DNA of 64,000 nt from an uncultured Clostridia bacterium. Its GTDB lineage: Bacteria > Bacillota > Clostridia > Oscillospirales > Ruminococcaceae. The stretch is from contig CANQNK010000002.1 in NCBI GenBank assembly GCA_947625195.1, forward strand, positions 78,236 to 142,235, in the 5' to 3' direction. Under the pieces are notes generated by a model. It saw nothing but the letters and a program-made list of their open reading frames with translations. It ran no database searches and had not been told where the DNA came from. Both the position numbers and the translations under genes were made by a program. Shown here piece after piece: positions 20,801 through 30,095 of the stretch (position 1 is the first letter of the stretch; every line of letters begins with the position of its first letter).

Positions 20801-21374
20801 AAAAGACACAAGCTTTGTGTTTTACCCTCAGATACCGAAGTTTTCAGAGGAGATAGGAAAGTTTACTGCTGCTCAGCGGGGAACTATCACCCACTCGTTT
20901 ATGGAGGTCTGCGATTTTGAAAACGCAAGCAAAGACCTTGAAGGCGAGCTTAAGCGCATAGTTGCCGCAGGAAAGCTGTCTCAAAGAAAAGCTGAAAGCA
21001 TCGACCGTGAAGCGGTTGAAAACTTCTTTAAAAGCGAAATTTACTTACGTATTGTTATGAGCAAAAGCGTAATGCGTGAGCGGGCTTTTCTTGTAAAGCT
21101 TGAGGATATCGACACAAGCGTTGATATTAAGGATTACAAGGGAACTGACGGAATGCTTCAGGGAATCGCCGATCTTTTGTTTGAAGAGGAGGACGGCTTT
21201 GTTCTGGTGGATTATAAGACCGACAGAGTGGGTGAAGAAATCGAGCTTATTGACAATTATACCGATCAGCTGTTGCTTTACAAAGCGGCATTTGATCTGA
21301 TTCTTGATAAGCCGGTAAAAAGCGCATATATATATTCGTTCACGCTCAGAAAAGCAATCGAGATAAGCGTTTGA
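17808..21374 (+). CDS. addA: AddA, helicase-nuclease subunit A
   Basis: UvrD/RecB-type 3'-5' helicase with a C-terminal nuclease, partner of AddB. I choose the ATG at 17808 (MMTEWTDDQ) after GAGGGGTGAAG, giving 1188 residues. SF1 helicase motifs: Walker A AAAGSGKTAVL (about residues 23-33), LIDEFQDVNNMQ near 402, GDMKQSIYRFR near 442, TMHSSKGLEYPFVF near 784 and YVAMTRAKERLF near 860. The nuclease signature is near the end: GIADLLFEE and LVDYKTDR (about 1118-1138). Both Walker A and nuclease residues look intact. Confidence 0.95.
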   Translation: MMTEWTDDQKRAIEARGRGIIVSAAAGSGKTAVLVERTVRMLCNEEEKIPADRLLAVTFTKDAASQMKEKLSAALEKRLTEDPDNEWLISQRAKLSLATVTTINSFCYDLVRNHIHEFDFESGVTICDENDDKTILDECVSKTVNEFYESDPDAMEFLYNAVCSSSDDSGIIDAVLELHRFFLSIPFKEEWIETQRQIYRTPEFFASLAEKKRADIISKLEYLIEQLNGLMQKAKLLRFTTGPREVLSSDCRVISEIISDNSIKTLDELRSRISETKFATFRGLSAQKGKEYPSEFMLEKAACAAIKASRDEIKGQFCDLLKTITATKEQTKRDIQICSRIFEELIKIEAGLCKNIHNAKVSRNVLSFSDVEHMAVELLLYDRNTRTPLCEELVRNEYYKVILIDEFQDVNNMQDLIFKALSQTDDLSIIGKNVFVVGDMKQSIYRFRLSNPKLFDSVRRCADDSDSVQEIDLLQNFRSRSTVIDAVNYFFKSLMTYDLSEIDYTNQNERLIFGASYDKSLDCPVEVDIITEEEKLPAYLGFDNEHLAVADRISQLLSEGTQVEEDGRIRSCVPGDFCILTRTHTPHKSIAKALEYVGIRSSYESSDGYLKSREISVILNLLRVIDNPLSDIPLLSVMLSPIMMFSPDEAAQIRNLNKSLKLYQNLISFEKIEKLSSALCRKAKEANELIKEFRFLSASLTTERLIRKIYDRTNYYAIASTYKDAARRENLTLLLRYASSYDKASGKGLSGFLRYINSVFENGNDFKRMERSKNDSDAVTVTTMHSSKGLEYPFVFLCDIDKKMNIKDTSKGIIVSDRLGVSFVYKDKERHLKSTPQHYEALKENYINESIAEEIRILYVAMTRAKERLFLPIYLKKDNLSKLKRLAMTLTNTGFISENILRAVDGMFRWIVLPLLLSEDMTELRALSEADFSSIPYFNNEVRFAQRVVNMSQLPQRAQICEESNEEKECDDEFDLYSEYDLTLSKTPAKLSVSELAKKDTSFVFYPQIPKFSEEIGKFTAAQRGTITHSFMEVCDFENASKDLEGELKRIVAAGKLSQRKAESIDREAVENFFKSEIYLRIVMSKSVMRERAFLVKLEDIDTSVDIKDYKGTDGMLQGIADLLFEEEDGFVLVDYKTDRVGEEIELIDNYTDQLLLYKAAFDLILDKPVKSAYIYSFTLRKAIEISV

Positions 21375-21441
21375 GTGATGCTGAAAAAGCACTATGGTAA
21401 AAGTATTGATATATGTGCCTTGAAAACGGCCGAATAACCAA

Positions 21442-21476
21442 GAGAAAAGTCCCTTCGTTCGGGGCTTTTTCTTTTG
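21442..21476 (+). terminator. Intrinsic terminator after addA
   Basis: A stem of about 9 bp (AAAAGTCCC with GGGGCTTTT), a 7-base loop and a run of T interrupted by C. Confidence 0.8.
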
Positions 21477-21527
21477 CATAAAAGCAAGAATTCTGCAAAC
21501 GCTAAATGTATGAAAGGGGAGAGCTTT

Positions 21528-23735
21528 ATGAGTGATACCGAATGGATGGAAACTCTTGATACCCGTGATTTTATTGTAAAACATTACACCGAATATACGG
21601 GAGACGACAGCTTTTTGGAGCCGCCTACCGAAAAGACGAAGAGACTTTGGGAAAAGGTATTGACGCTTATGAAAAAAGAGCACGATGCAGGCGGAGTATT
21701 GGATATAGATGAAAACCGCATTTCAACTATAACCTCTCACGCGCCGGGATATATAGATAAAGAGCTCGAGGAGATAGTGGGATTACAGACTGACGAGCCG
21801 CTGAAACGAGCTATTATGCCATACGGCGGAATAAGAATGGTTCACACATCGCTCAAGGCTTACAAAAGAAAACTTCCGGAGAATATAAACGAAATCTTTT
21901 CTCACAGAAAAACCCACAACGACGGTGTTTTTGACGTTTATAACGCAGAGATAAGACGTGCAAGACACGCGGGCATAATCACGGGACTTCCCGACGCCTA
22001 CGGACGGGGCCGGATAATAGGTGACTATCGGCTTGTTCCGCTTTTCGGAGTTGACAGGATAATCGAGAAAAAGGAAGAGGAAAAATACGAGGCGCAAAAG
22101 TCTCAAATGAGCGAGGATAATATAAGAAACATCGAGGAGTTGTCAGAGCAGATAAAAGCGCTTTACGAGCTTAAAAAGATGGCAGAGAGCTATGGTTTTG
22201 ACATAAGCGGACCTGCACAGGGCTTTAAGCAGGCGGTACAGTGGTTGTATTTTGCTTATCTGGGCGCAGTGAAGGAGCAAAATGGAGCGGCGATGAGTCT
22301 GGGAAGAGTGTCCACTTTTTTGGATATATATGCCGAAAAGGATTTAGAGTTAGGAAGGCTTACGGAGAGCGAGGTTCAGGAGATAGTAGACCACTTTATA
22401 ATGAAGCTTCGTATGGTGAGATTTTTGCGAACTCCGGCATATGACGAGCTGTTTTCGGGAGACCCCACCTGGGTTACCGAGTCAATAGGTGGAATGTGCA
22501 TAGACGGAAGAAGTATGGTCACAAAAATGAGCTTTCGCTTTCTTCACACGCTTAAAAACCTTGGGCCCGCCCCTGAGCCTAATATGACCGTGTTGTGGAG
22601 CGTCTCGCTTCCCGACGGCTTTAAGAGGTTTGCAGCTAAGACCTCTATTGAAACCTCCTCCATTCAGTATGAAAACGACGACATTATGCGTCCCACGTTC
22701 GGAGACGATTACGGGATCGCCTGCTGCGTTTCGGCTATGAAGATAGGTAAACAAATGCAGTTTTTCGGAGCAAGAGCAAATCTTGCAAAGGCGCTTTTGT
22801 ATGCGATAAACGGCGGCAAGGACGAGATAAGCTTTGACCAGGTAGCGCCGGCGATACCGGCGGTTTCTGACGGTCCGCTTGATTTTTCAGAGGTTTGGAC
22901 AAGGTTTGACACGGTACTTGAGTGGCTTGCAAGGGTGTATATGGACGCGCTTAACATCATTCATTTTATGCACGACAAGTACGCTTATGAGAGGCTTCAG
23001 ATGGCCTTGCATCACGAGGGGTTTGTAAGAACAATGGCTTGCGGAGCAGCGGGTCTGTCAGTAGTTGCGGATTCTCTTTCCGCGATAAAATACGCAAGAG
23101 TCACTCCTATAAGAAACGAGCAGGGTATTGCGGTCGATTTCAGGATAGAGGGAGATTATCCGCAGTTTGGAAATAACGATGACAGGGTAGACGAGCTGGC
23201 GGTTAGAGTGGTAAGAGAGTTTATGAAAAAGCTAAGGCGTCTTAAAACCTATAGAAACGCGAGGCCGACAATGTCAATTCTTACCATCACTTCAAATGTC
23301 GTTTACGGCAAAAAGACCGGAACAACTCCGGACGGACGAAAAAAGGGAGAGCCGTTTGCGCCCGGAGCAAATCCTATGCACGGCAGGGACCGAGAGGGAA
23401 GTGTAGCTTCGCTAAAGTCGGTATCAAAGCTGCCGTTTGAGTTTTCAGAGGACGGAATATCCTACACTTTTTCTATTATCCCCGATTCGCTGGGAAAGGA
23501 TCTTGAGAACAGAGAGGAAAATCTTGTATCGCTGCTTGATGGGTATGTAAAGGAAACCGGGCATCACATAAACGTGAATGTATTAAACCGTGAAACGCTT
23601 ATTGACGCAATGGATCATCCGGAAAAATATCCGCAGCTCACTATAAGGGTATCGGGATATGCGGTAAATTTTATAAAACTGCCTAGAGAGTATCAGCTTG
23701 AGGTTATAAACCGCACCTTCCACAAAAAACTGTGA
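21528..23735 (+). CDS. pflB: Pyruvate formate-lyase (formate C-acetyltransferase)
   Basis: Glycyl-radical enzyme splitting pyruvate plus CoA to acetyl-CoA and formate in anaerobic fermentation. The start is the ATG after AAAGGGGAG; an upstream in-frame ATG lies inside the preceding terminator. Length 735. The two adjacent active-site cysteines are in ACCVSAM (Cys399-Cys400) and the radical glycine is Gly710 in RVSGYAVNF close to the C-terminus. The substrate-like [18 protein letters not shown] segment is characteristic of true PFL rather than diol dehydratase or choline lyase. The activase gene follows with a 1-base overlap. Confidence 0.96.
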   Translation: MSDTEWMETLDTRDFIVKHYTEYTGDDSFLEPPTEKTKRLWEKVLTLMKKEHDAGGVLDIDENRISTITSHAPGYIDKELEEIVGLQTDEPLKRAIMPYGGIRMVHTSLKAYKRKLPENINEIFSHRKTHNDGVFDVYNAEIRRARHAGIITGLPDAYGRGRIIGDYRLVPLFGVDRIIEKKEEEKYEAQKSQMSEDNIRNIEELSEQIKALYELKKMAESYGFDISGPAQGFKQAVQWLYFAYLGAVKEQNGAAMSLGRVSTFLDIYAEKDLELGRLTESEVQEIVDHFIMKLRMVRFLRTPAYDELFSGDPTWVTESIGGMCIDGRSMVTKMSFRFLHTLKNLGPAPEPNMTVLWSVSLPDGFKRFAAKTSIETSSIQYENDDIMRPTFGDDYGIACCVSAMKIGKQMQFFGARANLAKALLYAINGGKDEISFDQVAPAIPAVSDGPLDFSEVWTRFDTVLEWLARVYMDALNIIHFMHDKYAYERLQMALHHEGFVRTMACGAAGLSVVADSLSAIKYARVTPIRNEQGIAVDFRIEGDYPQFGNNDDRVDELAVRVVREFMKKLRRLKTYRNARPTMSILTITSNVVYGKKTGTTPDGRKKGEPFAPGANPMHGRDREGSVASLKSVSKLPFEFSEDGISYTFSIIPDSLGKDLENREENLVSLLDGYVKETGHHINVNVLNRETLIDAMDHPEKYPQLTIRVSGYAVNFIKLPREYQLEVINRTFHKKL

Positions 23736-24472
23736 TGAGCATTATAGGATATATTCATTCGTTTGAAAGTCTCGGTGCGGTAGACGGCCCGGGGCTTCGG
23801 TTTATAGTATTTATGCAGGGCTGTCCGCTCAGATGCCTTTACTGTCACAATCCCGACAGTTGGAAGAGAGAAAACGCAAACTATAAAATGACGGCAGATA
23901 GGGTTTACGAAAAAATAGCGGAGTATAAAAATTTCATAAAAAACGGCGGCGTAACGATTTCGGGCGGAGAGCCACTATTGCAGGCGCAGTTTTGTGAGGA
24001 GCTTATGAAACTGCTCACAAAAGACCGGATAGAAACCGCCATAGACACATCTGGAATAATAAGCCTTGAAAAGTCAAAAAGGGCAATAGAGCTTTGCGAC
24101 CTGCTGATTCTGGATATTAAGGATATTGACGATGAAGGCGCAAAAAAGCTTACGGGAGCGGGAATAAAAAACGCTCAGAAAACTCTCGAGTACACAAAGG
24201 AGATCAAAAAAAGGGTGTGGATACGTCAGGTTATACTTGAGGGCTTTACGCTTGACGAAGAAAAGCTTTTGCGCCTTGGAGAGTATCTTTGCGACTTTGA
24301 AAATATAGAGCGGATAGAACTTATCCCGTATCACACTATGGGAGTTTCAAAGTGGGAGGATCTGGGGCTTGACTATTCGCTTAAGGGCGTAAAAACGCCC
24401 GAAGTCGGGGAGATGGACAGAGCAAAGGAAATTTTGAAAAGGTTTGAAAAAATAAAGGAGAAGGTAAGATGA
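23735..24472 (+). CDS. pflA: Pyruvate formate-lyase activating enzyme
   Basis: Radical SAM enzyme that abstracts hydrogen from the PFL glycine. The cluster motif is CPLRCLYC (CxxxCxxC, about residues 29-36), followed by HNPDSW; the GGV-TISGGEPLLQ SAM-binding stretch is near residue 69. Length is 245 if started at the ATG of the TGATG overlap with pflB. The pflB-pflA order matches the expected couple. Confidence 0.96.
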   Translation: MSIIGYIHSFESLGAVDGPGLRFIVFMQGCPLRCLYCHNPDSWKRENANYKMTADRVYEKIAEYKNFIKNGGVTISGGEPLLQAQFCEELMKLLTKDRIETAIDTSGIISLEKSKRAIELCDLLILDIKDIDDEGAKKLTGAGIKNAQKTLEYTKEIKKRVWIRQVILEGFTLDEEKLLRLGEYLCDFENIERIELIPYHTMGVSKWEDLGLDYSLKGVKTPEVGEMDRAKEILKRFEKIKEKVR

Positions 24473-24678
24473 ACGGAAATGATATGAAAAAGTTTGCCTC
24501 AATGCCTGAGGTTTACTGTGCGCTTCATTCAAAGGTTTTCTTGTCGGGAGAATTCAGCGCAATGTCTCCGCAGAAGCAGGAGCAGTATCTTGAGCAGAAC
24601 CACAAGATACACGCGTACAACGCGCAGATGGAGAAAATACAAAACAACGATATATTCAGAAGAAATATGACTATTTAA
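24469..24678 (+). CDS. Small hypothetical protein downstream of pflA
   Basis: A 69-residue hydrophilic protein overlapping pflA by 4 bases (ATGA), with AAGGAGAAGG in place as RBS. It has no membrane segment, is rich in Gln, Met and Asn, and is probably helical (SPQKQEQYLEQNHKIH region). The tight coupling to pflA suggests a real gene in the same transcript. I do not recognise a family; a role with formate-lyase would be guesswork. Confidence 0.6.
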   Translation: MNGNDMKKFASMPEVYCALHSKVFLSGEFSAMSPQKQEQYLEQNHKIHAYNAQMEKIQNNDIFRRNMTI

Positions 24679-24753
24679 GCCTGCTGTGACAAATTACACA
24701 ATAAAGTACAGTAAAAAAATCGGATTTTTTATAAAAAAACAGTTGAAATTTTC

Positions 24754-24782
24754 TTGACATTAGAGTAAAATAGAAATAGAAA
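24754..24782 (+). promoter_or_regulatory. Candidate promoter for the leader frame and purine operon
   Basis: TTGACA (24754-24759) and a weak TAGAAA (24777-24782) are spaced by 17 bases. No better promoter is visible between here and purE, so transcripts from here would have to pass the terminator at 24937. Confidence 0.5.
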
Positions 24783-24826
24783 AGCGAAACGAAAAACGCG
24801 ATTAAATAAAACGCTTAGGAGAAGTA

Positions 24827-24931
24827 ATGATGAGCAGAAACTGCTGTAAGCCATTTAACGCAGGAAACGGGATACAGTTAAGCAGCGGCGGTATCCTTAG
24901 CTTTTCATACTCAAAAACGAAATCAGTATAG
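24827..24931 (+). CDS. 34-codon small reading frame before purE, possible leader peptide
   Basis: ATG-ATG start behind TTAGGAG at good spacing, 34 codons, TAG stop 5 bases before a strong terminator hairpin. The product begins MMSRNCCKPF, has two adjacent cysteines at 6-7, a Gly/Ser-rich middle and a basic C-terminus (SKTKSV). It could be an independent small protein or a leader peptide controlling the terminator that precedes purE. I know of no matching family. Support comes from the promoter, RBS, frame and terminator lying in a compact unit. Confidence 0.5.
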   Translation: MMSRNCCKPFNAGNGIQLSSGGILSFSYSKTKSV

Positions 24932-24935
24932 TTAT

Positions 24936-24975
24936 AACTGCAACTTTATAAAACAAGTTGCAGTTTTTGTTTTTG
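24936..24975 (+). terminator. Terminator/attenuator between the small frame and purE
   Basis: A perfect 10-bp stem (24937-24946 with 24955-24964), 8-base loop and a long T-rich tail. It ends only about 15-20 bases before the purE RBS. CAGTTA at 24875-24880 is complementary to TAACTG at 24935-24940, which overlaps the base of the stem, so an alternative antiterminated fold is possible. Confidence 0.85.
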
Positions 24976-25002
24976 TAAAAAAGTATATAAGGAGAAATGG
25001 GA

Positions 25003-25497
25003 ATGAAAAAGGTAGCGATCATAATGGGCTCGGACAGCGATCTTCCTGTTGTACAGGGCGCTTTTCTTGAGCTTCAAAAATTCGGCGTTGAGTATGAGGC
25101 ACATATAATGTCTGCTCACAGAACTCCCAATCTTGCGGCGGAGTTTTCAAAAAACGCCAGGGCAAACGGATTTGGAGCTATCATATGCGCAGCAGGAATG
25201 GCGGCTCATCTTGCGGGAGTTATTGCGGCTCACACTACACTGCCGGTAATAGGCGTACCTATAAAATCGACCTTTGATGGGCTTGATTCACTTCTGTCAA
25301 CAGTTATGATGCCTTCCGGAATACCGGTGGCGACCGTTGCGGTAAACGGTGCGAAAAACGCGGCTATTCTGGCGGTTGAGATGTTGGCGCTTTCGGACGA
25401 TACGCTTGCAGACAAGCTTATGTATGAAAAGCGCGCTATGGTTGATGGCGTATTAAAAAAAGAACAAAAGCTTCAGTCAGAGCTTAAAACAAAGTAA
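25003..25497 (+). CDS. purE: PurE, N5-carboxyaminoimidazole ribonucleotide mutase
   Basis: Class I PurE, 164 residues, converting N5-CAIR to CAIR in purine synthesis. The start at 25003 is favoured because AGGAG ends 8 bases upstream; the ATG at 24997 is too close. GSDSDLPV (about residues 8-15), SAHRTPN (about 37-43) and the AAGMAAHLAGVIAAHT block (about 65-80) are diagnostic. First enzyme gene of the purine cluster. Confidence 0.96.
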   Translation: MKKVAIIMGSDSDLPVVQGAFLELQKFGVEYEAHIMSAHRTPNLAAEFSKNARANGFGAIICAAGMAAHLAGVIAAHTTLPVIGVPIKSTFDGLDSLLSTVMMPSGIPVATVAVNGAKNAAILAVEMLALSDDTLADKLMYEKRAMVDGVLKKEQKLQSELKTK

Positions 25498-25522
25498 TAG
25501 TACAGGAGATTAAAATTACGTT

Positions 25523-26944
25523 ATGGGTGGATTTTTTGGTGCAGCGTCAAAAAGGGACTGCGTTACAGATGTTTTTTTCGGAACTGATTATCATTCCCAT
25601 TTGGGAACAAGAAGGGGCGGAATGACCTCTTATTCGCCGGATACGGGCTTTCAGAGAAATTTACATAGCATTGAAAACTCACCCTTTAGAACAAAGTTTG
25701 AAAAAGACGTAGCTGCAATGAAGGGCAAGCTGTGCATAGGCTGTATAAGCGATACTGACCCACAGCCTATTCTGATGACGACTAAGCTCGGGGTATACGC
25801 AGTATGCACGATAGGCGTGATAAACAATGCCGATTCGCTGCTTGAAGAGCTAATTGATAGCGGCTGCTCGGGCTTTGAGGCAATGAGCAGCGGAAGGGTG
25901 AACAGTTCCTCACTTGCGGGAGCACTTATCTCTCAGAAGCCGGATTTTACCGAGGGCATAAAGTACGCTCAGCAAAAGATAAACGGCACACTTTCTCTTT
26001 TGATTATGACAAATGACAGCATTATCGCCGCCAGGGACAAGTTCGGAAGACTTCCCATAATTATTGGGAAGGACAGCGACGGGTTTTGCGTGTCACTCGA
26101 ATCGTTTGCATTTGAAAAGCTCGGCTATTCGTTTTTTAAGGAGCTTTGTCCGGGAGAAATCGTAAAGCTTACCGCCGACGGCGTTGAGGTTTTGGACAAG
26201 GGAAACGACAATTTAAAGATCTGTTCGTTTTTATGGACATATTACGGATACCCGAACGCAGTTTATGAGGGCGTAAACGTAGAGGTGATGCGTGTAAGAA
26301 ACGGAGAGCTTTTAGCGCAGCAGGATATTAAAAACGGCAGACTTCCCGATGTTGATTATGTGTGCGGTGTGCCGGATTCTGGAACTCCGCACGCAATAGG
26401 GTATGCTAACAAAAGCGGCATACCTTTTGCAAGGCCGTTTATAAAATACACTCCTACATGGCCGAGAAGTTTTATGCCGGCCAGCCAGAATATAAGAAAT
26501 CAGGTCGCAAAGATGAAGCTTATCCCGGTTACGGAACTCATTAAAGGTAAAAAGCTTTTGTTTGTGGATGACAGTATAGTAAGAGGCACTCAGATGAGAG
26601 AAACGGTTGAGTTTCTGTACGAAAAGGGCGCGAAAGAAGTACATATGCGTTCAGCTTGTCCGCCTATTATGTACGGATGTAAGTATCTTAACTTTTCACG
26701 AAGCACATCAGAGCTTGAGCTTATCGCAAGGCAGGTTATAGACGAGCTTGAGGGGGAAGAGGGAATTAAGCATATAGACGAGTACAGCGATTCAAACACT
26801 CAGCGCGGAAGAAGACTGAGGGACGAAATATGTGCAAGGCTAAGGCTAACTTCGCTTGAATTTCAATCGCTTGACGGAACGGTTGAAGCCATAGGACTTG
26901 ACAGATGCAAGCTTTGCTCATATTGCTGGAACGGAAAGGAATGA
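25523..26944 (+). CDS. PurF paralogue lacking the nucleophilic cysteine
   Basis: A 473-residue homologue of amidophosphoribosyltransferase. The N-terminal class II glutaminase fold is recognisable, but the mature N-terminus that reads CGVFGI in PurF is here GGFFGA straight after Met, so there is no Cys1 and glutamine hydrolysis by the normal mechanism is not expected. The phosphoribosyltransferase half keeps [10 protein letters not shown] (PRPP motif, about residue 350) and the GVPDSGTPHAIG stretch. A C-terminal CKLCSYC cluster resembles the Fe-S ligands of Bacillus-type PurF. True purF follows 7 bases later. It could use free ammonia, regulate PurF, or do something else; function unknown. 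Confidence 0.85.
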   Translation: MGGFFGAASKRDCVTDVFFGTDYHSHLGTRRGGMTSYSPDTGFQRNLHSIENSPFRTKFEKDVAAMKGKLCIGCISDTDPQPILMTTKLGVYAVCTIGVINNADSLLEELIDSGCSGFEAMSSGRVNSSSLAGALISQKPDFTEGIKYAQQKINGTLSLLIMTNDSIIAARDKFGRLPIIIGKDSDGFCVSLESFAFEKLGYSFFKELCPGEIVKLTADGVEVLDKGNDNLKICSFLWTYYGYPNAVYEGVNVEVMRVRNGELLAQQDIKNGRLPDVDYVCGVPDSGTPHAIGYANKSGIPFARPFIKYTPTWPRSFMPASQNIRNQVAKMKLIPVTELIKGKKLLFVDDSIVRGTQMRETVEFLYEKGAKEVHMRSACPPIMYGCKYLNFSRSTSELELIARQVIDELEGEEGIKHIDEYSDSNTQRGRRLRDEICARLRLTSLEFQSLDGTVEAIGLDRCKLCSYCWNGKE

Positions 26945-26951
26945 AAGCTAA

Positions 26952-28397
26952 ATGTTTGATTCATTGCACGAGGAATGCGGCGTTTTCGGAATTTTTTCAA
27001 ACTCCTCCTGCGACGTTGCACGTCAGACTTATATAGGTCTTTATGCGCTTCAGCACAGGGGACAGGAAAGTTGCGGAATCGTGGTAAACGACGATGGATT
27101 GTTTAATTATCACAAGGATTTAGGACTTGTACACGAGGTGTTTGACAAGGAAGCCCTTGACGCTTTAGGTCAAGGACAGATGGCGATAGGGCATGTAAGG
27201 TATTCCACCACCGGAAAGCCTAACCGCTCAAACGCACAGCCTCTTGTGGTGCGCCATATAAAAGGACCAATGTCGATAGCACATAACGGAAATCTCATAA
27301 ACGCAAGGGAGCTTCGCGAGGAATATGAGATGCGGGGAATGATCTTTCACAACACAAACGATACCGAGGTCATATCTTATGCAATCACCGAGCAGAGAAT
27401 CCATTCCGGCTCTATAGAGGAGGCTGTTGAAAGGGCTATGAACCGGATTAAGGGAGCGTATTCTTTGGTTGTAATGTCGCCCAGCAAGCTCATTGCCGCA
27501 AGAGATCCTAACGGATTTCGCCCGCTTTCTCTTGCAAAAACTGCTGACGGTTACGCCGTTGCAAGCGAGACCTGCGCCTTTGACAGTGTGGGAGCGCAGT
27601 TTGTAAGGGATATTAAGCCGGGAGAGATAGTTGTTATCGACAAAAACGGGGTACGCAGCATAAAGACCCATTGCGGCAGCAAGGGACACATCTGCGTGTT
27701 TGAGTATATTTACGTTGCAAGGCCGGACTCGGTTATAGAGGGTTCAAGTGTGCATAAGGCAAGGCTCAGGGCGGGAAAATATCTTTACCGTGAGCACCCG
27801 GTTGATGCGGACGTAGTAATAGGGGTGCCCGATTCGGGACTTGACGCCGCTTTAGGATTTTCACAGGAAAGCGGCATACCATACGGAATAGGGTTTACGA
27901 AAAACCGGTATATAGGCAGAACGTTTATCCAGCCCACGCAGTCAGAGAGAACCAATTCGGTAAAGATAAAGCTTAATGCCATATCCAACACCGTAAAGGG
28001 AAAGCGTGTTGTGATGATAGACGACAGTATAGTAAGAGGAACTACAAGTGCAAAGATTGTGAGACTTTTAAGGGATGCGGGAGCGACGGAGGTACACGTC
28101 AGAATATCGTCGCCGCCGTTTGTGTCTCCTTGCTTTTTCGGAATCGACATAGACTCAAAGGAAAACCTTATCGCCTGCAAGATGTCTGTAAGTGAAATAT
28201 GCGAAAGCATAGGAGCAGACAGTCTTGAATATCTGAGCGTTGAGAACGTCAAAAAGCTTGCGGGAATATCGCACTGCGGTTTTTGCACAGGATGCTTTAC
28301 GGGCGAGTATCCTATGGATACACCTAAGGAAATGCCTAAGGACAAATTTGAGTCGAAGATAACCAGCGGAATGCAGATGAAATTTAACATAGACTGA
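26952..28397 (+). CDS. purF: PurF, amidophosphoribosyltransferase
   Basis: Catalyses the first committed purine step, PRPP plus glutamine to phosphoribosylamine. 481 residues with a short propeptide of 8 residues before Cys9 (EECGVFGI), the N-terminal nucleophile exposed after self-cleavage. [21 protein letters not shown] and the PRPP motif [11 protein letters not shown] (about residue 355) are present, and C-terminal cysteines (HCGFCTGC) match the 4Fe-4S type of Firmicutes PurF. Directly downstream of the nucleophile-less paralogue. Confidence 0.96.
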   Translation: MFDSLHEECGVFGIFSNSSCDVARQTYIGLYALQHRGQESCGIVVNDDGLFNYHKDLGLVHEVFDKEALDALGQGQMAIGHVRYSTTGKPNRSNAQPLVVRHIKGPMSIAHNGNLINARELREEYEMRGMIFHNTNDTEVISYAITEQRIHSGSIEEAVERAMNRIKGAYSLVVMSPSKLIAARDPNGFRPLSLAKTADGYAVASETCAFDSVGAQFVRDIKPGEIVVIDKNGVRSIKTHCGSKGHICVFEYIYVARPDSVIEGSSVHKARLRAGKYLYREHPVDADVVIGVPDSGLDAALGFSQESGIPYGIGFTKNRYIGRTFIQPTQSERTNSVKIKLNAISNTVKGKRVVMIDDSIVRGTTSAKIVRLLRDAGATEVHVRISSPPFVSPCFFGIDIDSKENLIACKMSVSEICESIGADSLEYLSVENVKKLAGISHCGFCTGCFTGEYPMDTPKEMPKDKFESKITSGMQMKFNID

Positions 28398-28414
28398 AAG
28401 GGATGGGAACAATT

Positions 28415-29449
28415 ATGAAGAGTTTTTCTCAAAGCTATAAGGAAGCGGGAGTCGACGTAACCGCGGGATATAAATCGGTAGAGCTTATGAAGCAGTACGT
28501 TGCAAGGACAGTAACCGACGGTGTATTAAGCGGGATAGGCGGTTTTGGCGGATTGTTTGAGCTTGATATGACCGGGATAAAAAAGCCGGTACTGGTGTCG
28601 GGAACGGACGGCGTAGGAACAAAGCTTAAGATAGCGTTTTTAATGAACAAGCACGACACAGTGGGAATAGACTGCGTAGCAATGTGTGTAAACGACATTA
28701 TCTGCTGCGGAGCAAAGCCTCAGTTTTTCCTTGATTATATAGCTGTGGGAAAAAACTATCCCGAAAAGGTAGCCAAGATAGTTTCAGGCGTAGCGGAGGG
28801 CTGCGTTCAGGCGGGCTGTGCGCTGATCGGCGGAGAAACGGCAGAGATGCCGGGCTTTTACCCTGAGCAAGAGTATGATCTTGCGGGCTTTTCGGTGGGT
28901 GTTGTGGATAAGGACAAGATACTTGTGCCGGATGAGCAGAAGGCCGGAGACGTGATGATAGCGATAAAGTCAAGCGGAGTACATTCAAACGGATTTTCTC
29001 TTGTAAGAAAGGTTTTCACGGTGTCGGAATCCAATCTTGCTCGCCACTATTCAGACCTTGGAACAACGCTTGGCAGCACGCTTTTGACTCCTACCAAGAT
29101 ATACGTAAAGGCTGTAATGAATCTTATCGATAAAGTAAAGGTAAAGTCTATTTCGCATATAACTGGCGGCGGCTTTTACGAAAATATTCCAAGAAGTTTG
29201 CCAAAGGGTCTTTCAGCCAAGATAGAAAAATCGGCAGTGGATATTCTTCCGATTTTTAGTCTTATTCAGCAGACGGGAAAAATTCCCGAAAGGGATATGT
29301 TCAACACTTTTAATATGGGCGTAGGAATGACCGTTGTCGTTGATAAGGCGAACGCCGACAAGGCCATTTCGGCAATTAAGGAAGCGGGCGAGGAGGCTTA
29401 CGTTCTTGGAGAGCTGGTAAAAAGCGATGAAGGAGTAATAATCTGCTGA
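28415..29449 (+). CDS. purM: PurM, phosphoribosylformylglycinamidine cyclo-ligase (AIR synthetase)
   Basis: ATP-dependent cyclisation of FGAM to AIR. I take the ATG at 28415 ([14 protein letters not shown]), giving 344 residues; an in-frame ATG at 28403 abuts the AAAGGG site and is less likely. [12 protein letters not shown] (about 60-71), [23 protein letters not shown] (read as CVNDI and AKPQFFLDY), and [11 protein letters not shown] (about 144-154) are family signatures. Part of the purine cluster. Confidence 0.95.
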   Translation: MKSFSQSYKEAGVDVTAGYKSVELMKQYVARTVTDGVLSGIGGFGGLFELDMTGIKKPVLVSGTDGVGTKLKIAFLMNKHDTVGIDCVAMCVNDIICCGAKPQFFLDYIAVGKNYPEKVAKIVSGVAEGCVQAGCALIGGETAEMPGFYPEQEYDLAGFSVGVVDKDKILVPDEQKAGDVMIAIKSSGVHSNGFSLVRKVFTVSESNLARHYSDLGTTLGSTLLTPTKIYVKAVMNLIDKVKVKSISHITGGGFYENIPRSLPKGLSAKIEKSAVDILPIFSLIQQTGKIPERDMFNTFNMGVGMTVVVDKANADKAISAIKEAGEEAYVLGELVKSDEGVIIC

Positions 29450-29468
29450 TATTAACGGAGTGGTAAAT

Positions 29469-30095
29469 ATGAAAAACATAGTAGTGCTGGTTTCCGGCGG
29501 CGGAACTAATCTTCAGGCTCTTATTGACGCTGAAAAGAGCGGAGAGATAAAGGGTGGCAGGATCACCTGCGTTATCTCCTCAAAAGAGGGCGCGTATGCG
29601 CTTGAGCGGGCGGAGAAAAACGGCATTAAGACCGTGACCCTGCCAAGAAAGCATTTTTCTGATAATCTTGCCTATTCAAAAGCGCTCTTGAGAATACTTG
29701 ACGAGCAAAACGCCGATCTTATCGTGTACGCGGGCTTTATGACGATACTTGATCGTATCGTGTGCGACGCATACCCGAACAGGATGATAAACGTGCATCC
29801 TGCGCTGATACCGTCGTTTTGCGGAAAGGGCTTTTACGGACTCCACGTACACGAGGCGGTGCTTGAAAAGGGAGTAAAGCTAACGGGCGCAACGGTGCAT
29901 TTCGTCACTGCCGAGTGCGATGCGGGGCCGATAATTCTTCAAAAGGCGGTCGAGGTGCATCAGGACGACACACCTGAGATCCTTCAAAAAAGGGTAATGG
30001 AAGACGCAGAGTGGAAAATACTCCCCAAGGCGGTTTCACTGTTCTGTGAGGGGAGGATAAAGGTCGTTGACGAAAAGTCATATATTGACCTTTAA
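29469..30095 (+). CDS. purN: PurN, phosphoribosylglycinamide formyltransferase
   Basis: Folate-dependent transfer of a formyl group to GAR. The ATG at 29469 follows GGAGTGG by about 7 bases; a GTG at 29460 is possible but less well placed. 208 residues. SGGGTNLQALID (about residues 9-20), the catalytic Asn-His region INVHPALIPSF (about 104-114) and VHFVTAECDAGPII (about 139-152) mark the family. Last of the closely packed pur genes before a 158-base gap that holds nothing I recognise. Confidence 0.95.
   Translation: MKNIVVLVSGGGTNLQALIDAEKSGEIKGGRITCVISSKEGAYALERAEKNGIKTVTLPRKHFSDNLAYSKALLRILDEQNADLIVYAGFMTILDRIVCDAYPNRMINVHPALIPSFCGKGFYGLHVHEAVLEKGVKLTGATVHFVTAECDAGPIILQKAVEVHQDDTPEILQKRVMEDAEWKILPKAVSLFCEGRIKVVDEKSYIDL

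Noticed and set aside
21045..21683. Reverse-strand frame of 212 codons across the end of addA and the start of pflB
   Set aside because: Opposite two confidently identified genes and a terminator; no start context and no recognisable domain.
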